Assembly: GCA_030765045.1 (NCBI GenBank)
Contig: CM060966.1
Span: 67,752,921-67,816,920 of the forward strand
DNA: 64,000 nt
DNA from: Tenodera sinensis
Taxonomy: Eukaryota; Arthropoda; Insecta; Mantodea; Mantidae
Direction: 5' to 3'
In this document: piece after piece, positions 15,301 to 26,145 of the stretch
Layout: every line of letters begins with the position of its first letter
Position numbering within the stretch: the first letter of the stretch is position 1
The notes under the pieces: model-generated
The model's database searches: none
What the model saw: the letters and a program-made list of their open reading frames with translations, nothing else
Told to the model about the DNA's origin: nothing
Translations under genes and position numbers: made by a program

Positions 15301-16829
15301 CTCTATTTACCAGTATGACGGAGACGTGCATATTTGACTCTATTTACCAGTGTGACGGAGACGTGCATATTTGAATCTATTTACCAGTGTGACGGAGACG
15401 TGCATATTTGAATCTATTTACCAGTGTGACGGAGACGTGCATATTTGAATCTATTTACCAGTGTGACGGAGACGTGCATATTTGAATCTATTTGCCAGTG
15501 TGACGGAGACGTGCATATTTGACTCTATTTACCAGTATGACGGAGACGTGCATATTTGACTCTATTTACCAGTATGACGGAGACGTGCATATTTGAATCT
15601 ATTTACCAGTGTGACGGAGACGTGCATATTTGAATCTATTTGCCAGTGTGACGGAGTCGGGGATATTTGAATCTATTTGCCAGTGTGACGGAGTCGGGGT
15701 ATTTGAATCTATTTACCAGTGTGACGGAGACGTGCATATTTGAATCTATTTACCAGTATGACGGAGACGTGCACATTTGAATCTATTTACCAGTGTGACG
15801 GAGTCGGGGATATTTGACTCTATTTACCAGTATGACGGAGTCGTGCACATTTGAATCTATTTGCCAGTGTGACGGAGACGTGCATATTTGAATCTATTTA
15901 CCAGTGTGACGGAGACGTGCACATTTGAATCTATTTGCCAGTGTGACGGAGACGTGCATATTTGAATCTATTTACCAGTGTGACGGAGACGTGCATATTT
16001 GAATCTATTTACCAGTGTGACGGAGACGTGCACATTTGAATCTATTTACCAGTGTGACGGAGACGTGCATATTTGAATCTATTTACCAGTGTGGCGGAGT
16101 CGGGGATATTTGACTCTATTTACCAGTGTGACGGAGACGTGCATATTTGAATCTATTTACCAGTATGACGGAGACGTGCACATTTGAATCTATTTACCAG
16201 TATGACGGAGACGTGCACATTTGAATCTATTTACCAGTGTGGCGGAGTCGGGGATATTTGACTCTATTTACCAGTGTGACGGAGACGTGCATATTTGAAT
16301 CTATTTACCAGTATGACGGAGACGTGCACATTTGAATCTATTTGCCAGTGTGGCGGAGTCGTGCATATTTGAATCTATTTACCAGTGTGACGGAGACGTG
16401 CACATTTGAATCTATTTACCAGTGTGGCGGAGTCGGGGATATTTGACTCTATTTACCAGTGTGACGGAGACGTGCATATTTGAATCTATTTACCAGTATG
16501 ACGGAGACGTGCACATTTGAATCTATTTGCCAGTGTGACGGAGACGTGCATATTTGAATCTATTTACCAGTGTGACGGAGACGTGCATATTTGAATCTAT
16601 TTGCCAGTGTGGCGGAGTCGGGGATATTTGACTCTATTTGCCAGTGTGACGGAGACGTGCATATTTGACTCTATTTGCCAGTGTGACGGAGACGTGCATA
16701 TTTGACTCTATTTACCAGTGTGACGGAGACGTGCATATTTGACTCTATTTGCCAGTGTGACGGAGACGTGCATATTTGAATCTATTTACCATTGTGACGG
16801 AGACGTGCATATTTGACTCTATTTACCAG

Positions 16830-17151
16830 TGTGACTGAGTCGGGGATATTTGACTCTTTTTACCAGTGTGACGGAGTCGTGCATATTTGACTCTTTTTAC
16901 CAGTGTGACGGAGTCGTGCATATTTGACTCTTTTTACCAGTGTGACGGAGTCGTGCATATTTGACTCTTTTTACCAGTGTGACGGAGTCGTGCATGTTTG
17001 ACTCTTTTTACCAGTGTGACGGAGTCGTGCATGTTTGACTCTTTTTCCAGTGTGGCCGAGTCGTGCATATTGGACTCTTTTTACCAGTGTGATGGAGTCG
17101 TGCATATTTGACTCTTTTTACCAGTGTGACGGAAACGTTCTTATTTGACTC
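16830..17151. repeat. Diverged right edge of the satellite array
   Basis: Units here change character: ACTCTTTTTACC replaces ACTCTATTTACC, TCGTGCA replaces the two main types, and single mutations accumulate (CATGTTTG twice, a GTGGCCGAG unit that is also one base short, GATGGAG, and GGAAACGTTC in the last full unit). The array ends in a partial unit at about 17151. Greater divergence at an array edge is what is expected when homogenisation is weaker there. Confidence 0.88.
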
Positions 17152-17155
17152 CAGA

Positions 17156-17222
17156 GTCGGAAAGGGGAGTCGATCGAAGAAGTATATTTTGTTGTTATAC
17201 CCCTGACGAGTCCCCTTCCGGA
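17156..17222. repeat. Imperfect inverted repeat (hairpin) just outside the satellite
   Basis: GTCGGAAAGGGGAGTCG at about 17156 is matched as an imperfect reverse complement by CGAGTCCCCTTCCGG near 17208-17222, with an AT-rich loop of about 35 bases. It immediately follows the last partial satellite unit. It may be the remains of an element terminus or of a boundary sequence; no function is shown. Confidence 0.55.
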
Positions 17223-17239
17223 ACGAAGGGTAAAGTGAG

Positions 17240-17435
17240 GGGATAGGTACTAAGGGTTATCACACCTAAGGAGATACAGCAGAGGGTTGAGTCCACAGGT
17301 TGAAACTCCCTGGTGACTGGGTGACTGCTGGTACAATCAACTCCGTTTCTCTTTGCAGGCTTACGCATCCTCTGTGGATTCTGAGATTTCCCCTGATTCG
17401 GAGGATGAGGATTTACAGAGAGCAAGTTTCCTGAT
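17240..17435 (+). repeat. SINE-like repeat, family D, plus-strand copy
   Basis: Bases 17287-17434 match, as reverse complement, bases 18591-18722. Shared blocks include GACTGCTGGTA, CTCCGTTTC, CTTTGCAG, GTGGATTCTGAGA and TTCGGAGGATGAGGATTTA. A degraded B-box-like AGGTTGAAACTCC lies at the head side. The better-preserved head is in the minus-strand copy. A tRNA-derived SINE is the best interpretation. Confidence 0.65.
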
Positions 17436-17524
17436 GCACTCTAACCTCGCCGACACTTAAGAAAGCTGTTAATAGCCATTCATGTTGAACTATGCAGTGA
17501 TATGAGAAGTGAAGTGAAATGACG

Positions 17525-17665
17525 TAATAATCCTTCCGGCATCAGCCTAGCGACCTGCAAAACCCTCGAAGAAAACTCATGGGTCAGGAAGGTTGGCCAT
17601 GATATTCGAACCCACGACCTCCCCAATGCGGGCCACAGACGTTACCGGCTGTATCTGCTCATAGT
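17525..17665 (-). repeat. tRNA-derived SINE, family C
   Basis: On the minus strand this reads GGTAACGTCTGTGG, then a B box GTGGGTTCGAATATC, then a body with CTTCCTGACCCATGAG and a run resembling AGGGTTTTGCAGGTCGC. The same order and much of the same sequence recur at 23523-23675. The A-box half is eroded. The element lies between the two family D copies. Confidence 0.68.
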
Positions 17666-18589
17666 GTGTAGCAGAACGCTGCGCGCCTGAAATGGAGGAC
17701 TGTTTTGTTCAGGTATGAGTTTCTTTTGCGTACAAATCAACATTATTTGGAGCCAATGGCTTTATGTCAATTTCGAAGAAAGTCATTATAAAAATTTTTA
17801 CAACCGGAAAATCCCGTGGCCTACCGATATTAAGGGACATTCGGACTGAAACTTTGGTCAAAATTGGTCAAACAGTCGGAAATTGTTCTTTACATTAAAA
17901 TGTTCCTGAAATTCCTGGATCAGCTAACATTTTTCATCTCCCCCACTCCTTGTGGTCATTACGGCCGTTTCAAATAGTGCTCTTCCCTTAACATACACAG
18001 CATGTTCCTATATAAAAGCTGTTTTTCTCAAAAACACATTTCTGCATATTCCAAATGTACAACACGACTCCGATTTTCTTCAAATTCAACAAAAATTTCC
18101 AGAAGTATTCATAAATAGCAGGTAAACAATTCTTTGTTTAAATACTGATGTTATCATTAACATGAATTCCAAAAAGATTTTTTTTTTTGTATGAAAAAAA
18201 TCAATAATTTTAAGATTAAAATTTCCTTGTTATTAAAAAAATATGTACAGCATAATCAACAAACGTTTTTGAAATATCGCTTCGTACAATTGTTATCCAT
18301 GTTTTAGAGTACCAGTTCTGGCAATATAAACCAATTTTGAAAAGTCAGTATGTACGTATCACATTTTGAAGATGTTTCTTAACAGCATAATTAAATTCAC
18401 AAGAGTATTTATATGTCATAAACGAATTATCCAATTTTAATGATATTTGGTGTACATACTATTATTACATAACTACAAACTCATTAAAAATTTCGAAAAA
18501 GTCTATCAAGAAATGTGGAACTTTCAAATTTCACTCCCAGTGTCCCTTAACAGCATTCTAAGTGTAGGCAAGAGTTTCGATGTGCATGG

Positions 18590-18765
18590 CAGGAAGTTTG
18601 CTCTCTATAAATCCTCATCCTCCGAATCGGGAAGTCTCAGAATCCACAGGGGATTTGTAAGACTGCAAAGGGAAACGGAGCCGATTTTACCAGCAGTCAC
18701 CGGGGAGTTGAACCAGTACCTTTGGAAACAGGCACACTACACCACGGTGGACGACTGAGGTATGT
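18590..18765 (-). repeat. SINE-like repeat, family D, minus-strand copy with tRNA-like head
   Basis: Read on the minus strand, the head shows TGGTGTAGTGTGCC (A-box-like) followed about 35 bases later by TGGTTCAACTCCC (B-box-like). A body that matches the plus copy at 17287-17434 then follows. The two copies face each other 1.15 kb apart and could pair over about 135 bases. An open reading frame of 103 codons covering this copy has no recognisable domain and is not supported as a gene. Confidence 0.68.
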
Positions 18766-19974
18766 TTAGGTCTCGGGTTATAATTTTCCAAAAGAGTTGT
18801 TTCTATGAAGAATCCAAAGAAGTAATAAATTTAAGAACTTTGCACAAAAACTATAGTTTTTTGGTGTAGGTATCTGTTGCCAAGAATTGTCCACATGTTA
18901 TACGCGGAATATTCCGGTAGGATATAAGGTGCGAGTTATCGAACGGACCCTCCTTAATTTGGTTGTCCTGCAGAGTAATAATTGGGAATGCCAGGGAAGC
19001 AATGCAAGCGCTGCAGGCAAACCAACAAGGCCTGGTGACGGCGTTAACACCTGTTGAGGTAGAAACCTGCCCGTGATGGATCCTGCACGCCCACTCCATC
19101 AAATTACTGGGTGGGGGGAGGGGGATGCTTCGATTCTATGAATAAAATATGAAGGAGAGAGAGAAAGAGAGAAAGAGGTGGTGGGGAAGGAATGAATTCG
19201 TCAAACGGACAAGCAGGAACCATGATGAAGTGGAGTGTAAAGTATGGAAACATCAGCAGCATAACAAGTATGAGATTTATAGGCAGATAAATTAGACATA
19301 CGGTGTACAGGACCTCTGGCCCAGGATGCAGCGCAAGAGCGGCATAAGGATGTATTCCTGAAATGTGGCGTGGCACGCTTACGTCACGACTGTGTCAGGA
19401 CAACGCAAGCATCCTACTATATCCTGGAGATTTCTGACGTAACTAACGTGACATCAACGGTTTTATCATATCCCTATGGAACTTGACGAATGAAAATGTA
19501 GCTTTCTGTGTTTTTGAAACTGCTTGCTTAATCTGTTTATTATCTATTGTGCTAGGCACAGCTATAATTTCACTAGCTTTATTAGCATTCCTGTGTTTAA
19601 ACACTCACATGTCTCAATTTCTCCACAAAGAAGGTAATTCCAACTACTTTACAAGGGCATCGTCCTACACTTGTGAGTGGATGAACACAGGTGTTGATTT
19701 GACTGTATTAATACCAGTTTTTTAAAGTTATTATCTTTAATATCAGTTGGCTGTTTCTAAAGCCCAGTCGAATGAGTTTCTTAAGGATATAACTTAATCA
19801 TTCGTATATTAAATTGCATCTTATATGTATTATTAGTACCTTAGTTTAAAACACTGGTTTAACAAAAATAATAAATAACAATACAACAATAATTATGGAT
19901 TACAAAATACAATTTTAAATGATTCATTAACTTTTGACCAATTTAAGTAAAATCCGGCAAAGGCCTCTCCACAG
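18766..19974. other. No recognised gene or repeat
   Basis: This is AT-rich DNA with a short purine-rich patch (GAGAGAGAAAGAGAG, about 19155). Short frames of 80-100 codons on both strands lack motifs, and their codon content looks like the background. Confidence 0.6.
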
Positions 19975-20650
19975 AGAAATAAATAAAGCGATTTATTAAT
20001 GTGTATGTAACTTGTTGTATCAGAGACTGAAGTTAAAAGAAAATTAATATGAAATTGCCTGAGAAACACATGAATTACATCTTAGGATGATCGAGAAAAA
20101 AATAACGGTATTAAATTAATTTGTTCTTATGAAGTATTGACTCACACAATCTAGGCATATCTATATAGTGTCGTTGAAAGAAGTAGGTTGTTTCTGCCGG
20201 ATCCTGTATAAACAAGCATTTTCTGACAATGGTTCCAATTTAGATGGATAGTTAATAACAAAGTATATGATGGTCTATACTGAAGCTATAAATCTCAATT
20301 TGAATTCCTTTATTTGCATGTCATTAGTGTAATAAAAAGGTTTATTATTGTGTGTGATACTTTGTTGTACCATAGACTGAAGTTAAAAGAAAGTTAATAT
20401 GAAACTGATTGAGAAACACATGAATTACATTTTTGGATGATCAAAGAAGGGAACAATTGTGTTATATTAATCTGATCTCATGAAGTATTGACTCACACAA
20501 TCTAGAGACACGTGGTAGAACCAAACATTTTCTGACAATGGTTTTATTCTGAACAAATACTTAATAATAAAGTATATATATAATGGTCTATTGGTCTATA
20601 CTGAAGTCATAAATCGCAATTCAAATTCATTTATAGTATGTCATAAATGT
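19975..20650. repeat. Diverged two-copy tandem duplication, about 350-bp unit
   Basis: The segments at about 19975-20330 and 20331-20650 align in the same order. Shared strings include AGACTGAAGTTAAAAGAAA, GAGAAACACATGAATTACAT, GAAGTATTGACTCACACAA, CATTTTCTGACAATGG and TCTATACTGAAG. Substitutions and small indels separate the copies, so the duplication is old. I see no coding potential in it. Confidence 0.82.
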
Positions 20651-22671
20651 GTTGCCTTTAATAGATACTATGATGCATTGAATTGGGCAGGACCATTCTC
20701 AAATTTAGGCCATCTGTGCTCTATAATGAGCATATAAGGGTTAATATTTGGATTTTGGCCATTTGTTATTGAACTCAAGAAAGTACCACCTACAAAGAGG
20801 GGGGGAGGAAGGAAATTGGTCATAAAGATGAATACTATCTGGACTAGAAGCTACACATAGGTGAAATAAGCGTTCTACAATAATAACCAACATATTATTA
20901 CTGATTTATGTAAATGTTACTATTAGTATGTATACTGTTACAGTTCATACTAAACCTATGGTATTTAATTGTTCATGATAATGGAGTTTATAACGGGAGA
21001 GGAAAAAAATATCGAATGGACTGTGCGGTGTTTTGCTTGTCCACGTCCTTGGCACTCGTTGCCCTCTGCCGCTATCATAGAAAGCCGCGGATGAAACTAT
21101 ACATTTCTAAAACTACTTTTAAAGGCTTTACTCACCAGCTTTATGAAAGGAGATGCTGAAGCTGACCGCAACTGTTGTCCATATATTTATGGCACCTCTT
21201 TAAGAAACTATCCATCCCTCGCCGTAGTTCGCCTTGAGAAATGCTGGCAATTTCTTGACAGGGGAATTAAGTGAGTAAAGTAATCGAAACATTCCTGAGA
21301 TAAATTAGTTAACAAACGTTTCAAACTTTTTAATGTCAGCAAACTATAGACAGATTCAATATTTGAGACTTTGAAGTAATTATTTTTACCATAGTACATT
21401 ATTGTTAGTAATTTTAATTTGACTGTAAAATACACCTTAATTCTAGAAGACAATATAATTCTTTCTACGTAACACAGAGTTGGGAGTATGAACGCAAATC
21501 AGTGACAAGTGTTTTTACATTCAGTTGTTTTTTTAATGAAAAGTCCTTACGATGCATTAAAGACTAAGGTGGTTTCACATGGCTCTCTATACATTATACC
21601 TTATTTGCATATGTTCTAGAAAAGTTTATTTTCTATCTACGTAATGTTAATTGAGATAAACGTTTGCAAAAATCATTTCTTACAGATTTCATAGTAGATG
21701 CAAAAAACCAAAGCAAATATTAAATATTTAAAAAGCGGGTCACTATATGCTGACGTTGGAATTCCATATTCCTTGCAGGACATCGCTGAAAACAAATAAA
21801 CGGTGTTTTAAATGCGGGATAAGGTACTAAAAATCTCAAACTAATGCAACGAACTCAAAACTGGCTAACGATATAAATACGTTTTATTGGATATACGAGT
21901 AATAGGTGTGTTTCAACTAAGTTTATATTGTTTTTATAAGTATCTCAGAGGGGAAGGACTTTACGAAATGCTCGCCTTAAGAACTTGTATGGCAAGTAAC
22001 GTTTTTATTTATTTTTTGAGTGATGCTGTCCACACATACAGACACGTGCGCACGGGCTCATGTGTACGCGATGGCACTGATTCAGTTGTCAAATATTTCT
22101 CCTGATCACAACAATTGATGTAGAGAGAGCACTCTTTCACATAAACTAACTCTTCAGGTTAATGAACTCCGATACCACATTTCGTAAAATCATTCCTTTC
22201 TATATGTAGACTTTCTATATAGACTTCCTATGTCTGTATTATGCGTATAATAGCGCAACTACAATAGAAACATTAGAACACTATATATTAAGGTGCACAT
22301 TCTCGTATACATCCATACTACATACAGCTAACACACTAAACATTGAAATCTATTAGAAGAACACGAGAAAAATTGAAAACGCTAAAGGTATCTTAAGTGT
22401 GAGTTTCAGGAACTTAGTGCACTAAATCTTCTATTCATCACACAAATATCTTAGGGTAAATGAAGTGTTCCAAGGATTGTCATGCTACACTGCGCTGTTC
22501 AAAATAATTTACAATTTAGAACATCTTAACACCCTGGACAGAATTATCCTAATGAGAGATATCAAGACCGACTACAATGCCAAGCTCAACGATACATTCA
22601 TTTAATAATATGGGTCTCAGGGTTTTGGCTAGAGAAGCCAGTCGATGTGTGCTCTACACTGTCGCAAAAAA
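20651..22671. other. No recognised gene or repeat
   Basis: This is AT-rich intergenic or intronic DNA. Several frames of 70-80 codons occur but none shows a family motif, a signal sequence that continues into a domain, or unusual composition. A poly-G stretch lies near 20800. Confidence 0.6.
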
Positions 22672-22856
22672 TCCCTCCCCCCTCTCTCTCTCTCTTTCTC
22701 TCTGTGGCTCTCGCTCTCTGTGGCTCTCGCTCTCTGTCTCTCGGTGTGTGTGTGTGTGTGTCTCTCTCTCTGTGGCTCTCGCTCTCTGTCTCTGTGTGTG
22801 TCTCTCTTTCTCTCTCTGTCTCTCGCTCTGTGGCTCTCTGTGGCTCTCTCTCTCCG
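22672..22856. repeat. CT-rich compound microsatellite with CTGTGGCTCTCG units
   Basis: The tract is almost entirely CT dinucleotides interrupted by TG runs (about 22744-22760) and by several repeats of a short CTGTGGCTCTCGCTC-like unit. Frames that cross it on both strands (up to 133 codons, Ser/Leu-rich or Arg/Glu-rich) are artefacts of the repeat. Confidence 0.93.
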
Positions 22857-23522
22857 CATTGGGTCGCAGCGGTCAAGGGGAAAGAGAGGTAAACCAAGTA
22901 GCAGTGACGTGGCGTAGCCAGCATATGTGCCTTAAATAAATGGTAAAGATAATAAAATGCCACAAGATGGTTAGAAGAATAAGGCTTAATTTGGCTCATT
23001 TTTTATGATTATGGGTGTAGAAAGTAGTGCCCTTAATATACATACCTTTCTTAGTTTGTGATGAATTTTACGAATCCAGTTCTCATGAATGTTATATGAG
23101 GCTTCCTTTTCCAACTTACATTACATACCTGCCTCTTCGTCACGGTGGGGATTCTGGCACGCCAGCCTATGGCTTAATGCGCGTCAGACCATTGGAGGAA
23201 GGACGGTATGAAAGTACCCTACAGGCGGCCAGAACTCATCACAGACGGAACTGCGACTACGTGAGCCTCTAATATGTGCAGGCAAGTTGTTCAGACCGAT
23301 GGAGTTCCAGGGTCACCACAGAGAGCCCACCCCAGCCAGCTCCGGCATATCAATCGGTCTCCCTGGGATGGCGGCCGGCCGACCGTGATGCTGTCCCTCA
23401 GCCGAACACCGTATTTCCAGAGCGCAAGCACCACCGCAGCGCAATCCGACGCAAATCCTGTGACGCTTACAACCAGGAAAGACCGAATAGAGGGAATAAA
23501 ATGAATGACATGCAAGGAAGTC
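22857..23522. other. GC-richer unassigned segment, possible old repeat
   Basis: Base composition rises in GC from about 23130 to 23480 compared with the surrounding AT-rich DNA, and overlapping frames of 76-86 codons occur on both strands. The change in composition suggests a mobile-element relic, but no motif identifies it. Confidence 0.4.
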
Positions 23523-23675
23523 GAATATAAGGTAAATACCTTTCCCAGCATTCGCCTGAGTGACCTGGGAAAACCCCTAAAAACCCAAGGTCAGGAAGGG
23601 GGCCGTGTGAATCGAACCCACGACTTCCCGAATGCTAGCCACAGACGTTACCACCTGAGCCATCCCGCTTCGTTG
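23523..23675 (-). repeat. tRNA-derived SINE, family C, with good A and B boxes
   Basis: On the minus strand it begins GAAGCGGGATGGCTCAGGTGG, where TGGCTCAGGTGG fits an RNA polymerase III A box. The B box GTGGGTTCGATTCAC follows about 45 bases later, and then a body with CTTCCTGACCTTGGG and GGGGTTTTCCCAGGTCAC. It pairs with the copy at 17525-17665. It is SINE-like and not a working tRNA, since the sequence after the B box does not pair with the 5' end. Confidence 0.78.
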
Positions 23676-23939
23676 TATATAGGAAGAAAACTGATCTCAA
23701 ATTTAAGGGCCAATTTTTTATTATAGACATATGTGATGCTGATTTGTACATCGAGTTATCCCGAAGAAAGAAACGAACCAAGAATGATTGCACTTTCAAA
23801 ACCCATCTGTGAATAGAGAAATTTAAATATCAAAAGGCCGTAAATGAAGCTTCCACTCTTAAAAAGTAAACCATGACTCAAATTTAAAAAAGTGTACTAC
23901 CACCCTTGGGCTAATGGATTTAAATTTCTTTTAAAGAAC

Positions 23940-24320
23940 ATGGCATAATGTTGGCTCCTCAAAATAAATATATTAAAACTGTGCTCAATTTATCTAAAAA
24001 GGACAAAATTCCAAATTGTAAGAAGTCTGGCATTTATCAATTTGACTGTCTAGACTGCCATAAGGTTCTCATTGATAAGACAAAACGACATTTGGAAACC
24101 AGAAACATTAAATATAAACACAAACATCAGCTGTTGCAGATCATATTTGCTCACTTAATCATGAAATAACCCCGAGGTTAAATTATATTAAAGCAATTAA
24201 GCGGACCCATTGAATTGATGGTTTGGGAAGAAATATTCACTCTGAGAAATAGGGACCGTGTTATGAATTTTGAAATACCTTTTACTGATTATGTTACAAA
24301 CTTCGTATTGAGAAAAGGGA
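23940..24320 (+). pseudogene. Penelope-like retroelement fragment (GIY-YIG endonuclease C-terminal part)
   Basis: The frame starting near 23948 contains SGIYQFDCLDCHKV followed by LIDKTKRHLETR and, after about 20 residues, FAHLI. This is the order of the GIY-YIG endonuclease at the C terminus of Penelope-like elements (GIY, paired cysteines, then a YIGQT-R-RF block and a later F-x-HL). The second motif, normally YIG, reads LID, so the nuclease is probably dead. After a stop near 24167, a shifted frame reads WEEIFTLRNRD, which suits the following C-terminal segment. The reverse transcriptase part is not seen upstream. It is a short, broken 3' fragment; other GIY-YIG sources are less likely. 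Confidence 0.55.
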
Positions 24321-24336
24321 AGGAATGACGCATATG

Positions 24337-24355
24337 TGACGTCACTGTGACGTCA
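24337..24355. promoter_or_regulatory. Two palindromic CRE sites 11 bp apart
   Basis: TGACGTCA occurs at 24337-24344 and again at 24348-24355, a start-to-start spacing of 11 bp (about one helical turn). A half-site-like TGACGCAT is just upstream at 24325. TGACGTCA is the consensus for CREB/ATF-type bZIP factors. The sites fall downstream of the Penelope-like coding remnant. Use as a promoter or enhancer is inference. Confidence 0.55.
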
Positions 24356-24399
24356 TTGTGGACTTGTAACGGTTTTTTCGTAGCTATTCCATAGGTCAG

Positions 24400-24440
24400 T
24401 TTTGCCTGAGGATGGTACACAAGAGTATCGAAACTATCGT
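24400..24440 (+). ncRNA. Hammerhead-ribozyme-like motif (degenerate)
   Basis: CTGAGGA (24406-24412) is followed by GGTAC (24414-24418), a six-base loop, GTATC (24425-24429) able to pair with it, and then GAAAC (24430-24434). This is the core order CUGANGA, stem II, GAAA. Penelope-like elements are known to carry hammerhead motifs, and a Penelope-like fragment lies just upstream. Against it, an unpaired T sits between the core and the stem, and I did not establish stems I and III or the cleavage site. Confidence 0.35.
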
Positions 24441-24587
24441 TGTGAAAAATATTGGGTTTAACTCATTTTATTGAAGTGAAGTAAACTACTTTGTGTTATT
24501 TGTTGTTTATTTATGTTTTATGACATTTTCGGAAATAATAACGGTAATATTAATTACGATTATTTTTTTGAAACATATTTTGGCAAG

Positions 24588-25080
<493 letters not shown>

Positions 25081-25975
25081 AAGTATTCAGCTGATGAGCT
25101 GAATTGCAGTGTGTGCGGGCTGTGTTGAAAAAAGGGTTTAAAAGTTATTGTGGTATAATTTGATACAAATTTGTACATACTTTCCCGAATTTGCATTAGC
25201 ACACGAGCAAATGTAATAATGAAAATGAAGGAGGCACTTAAATCGTTCTGGCACTAACTGTAGCCGACTGCTCGTAAACTATGTTGTAACAGCTCCATGA
25301 GAAATATATATGTATATATACATATACATACAGCAGACAAACTATGTCGAGTATTCATTTATCAACCAGTTCTTATTTATACTTGTTAGAGATCTGGAGC
25401 TGGGCGAAGTTCATGATCAGAAATTATCACTCATTAAGCCAGTAGGAATTTAGGGATGGGTGAACAACACACATGTATTTTAGGTGCGCTCGTTCCGAAT
25501 AACCACAGCAGAAATTACACAGCTTTCAAAGATCTGCTGAAAGTCTCTGCTTTATATGCGCACACAAACACAAGCAAAACTGGTTTCTCAGTTCAGGAAT
25601 GCTTTCAAGGTACAAAACCTTTTACATGCAAATTTTATCCATATGCTCATGGCTCTTTGTCCAGAAGCATAATGAAAGGAGTAATAAATCCAATATAATG
25701 CTAGAGCATTCAAAATCTGACGTAACACGGAGAAGTAGATATATAAAGTGTTTATGCCGGTTTCTTTTTTATAAATGTGATTATTAACATTAATACAGTA
25801 CATACTTGTAGATGAATGACTTAAGTAAATCGATTGCCATTTTGCTGTCCATAATTTGATTTTCTTAAGATGAGTTAGAAGCAACTAAAGGTTAGTAGTC
25901 CAGCCAGAATCGTAGGTACCATATCAGAGAATGTAGTGCAAGGAATACACGTTTTAAAGACTTAGCGTCCTTTAA
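25081..25975. other. No recognised gene or repeat
   Basis: AT-rich sequence with a short TATATA/CATATA patch near 25305-25330. Frames of 60-98 codons lack motifs. Confidence 0.6.
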
Positions 25976-26145
25976 CTGGTTAGGACATCACACGATGACT
26001 AAAATAATGCTCAAATGAGCCCGGGGTCCATAGAGCATAGGGTTACCTGACAAGGGGAAACGCGGGAAGGAATCTCTTAACCGAAATTTCAACTCAGGAC
26101 CTCTTTAATGTGAGTCAGAGACGCTATCCCCCAACACAGAAGTGG
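25976..26145 (-). repeat. Possible degraded tRNA-derived SINE
   Basis: On the minus strand, GGGGATAGCGTCTCTGACTC is followed by GAGGTCCTGAGTTGAAATTTC. The spacing and wording resemble a tRNA-like A box and a mutated B box (normally GAGTTCGAATC). The body downstream has CCCTTGTCAGGTAACCC. There is no second copy in the window to confirm the family. Confidence 0.4.

Larger units (their letters stand above)
1..17151. repeat. 37-bp satellite array, about 463 units, truncated by the left window edge
   Basis: The sequence is an uninterrupted head-to-tail array of a 37-bp unit. With the unit defined to begin CGGAGACGTG it ends ATTTACCAGTATGA or ATTTGCCAGTGTGA. Unit starts fall at 1, 38, 75 and so on; the phase still holds exactly at 15689, which is 424 units later. 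One unit there is 36 bp (A lost after CGGGG), and one near 17041 is also one base short. Variation is almost wholly substitution at a few sites: ACGTGCA or TCGGGGA, CATATTTG, CACATTTG or CACAATTG, GAATC or GACTC, TTACC, TTGCC or TTCACC, and GTATG or GTGTG. Because 37 is not a multiple of three, every TGA, TAG or TAA falls in all frames, so neither strand is coding. No spacers separate the repeats, so this is satellite DNA and not a CRISPR. Whether it is centromeric, subtelomeric or interstitial cannot be seen here. Confidence 0.98.

Noticed and set aside
1..17151. Could the short regular repeats be a CRISPR array?
   Set aside because: Repeats are directly adjacent with no unique spacers, and the surroundings are eukaryotic mobile elements.
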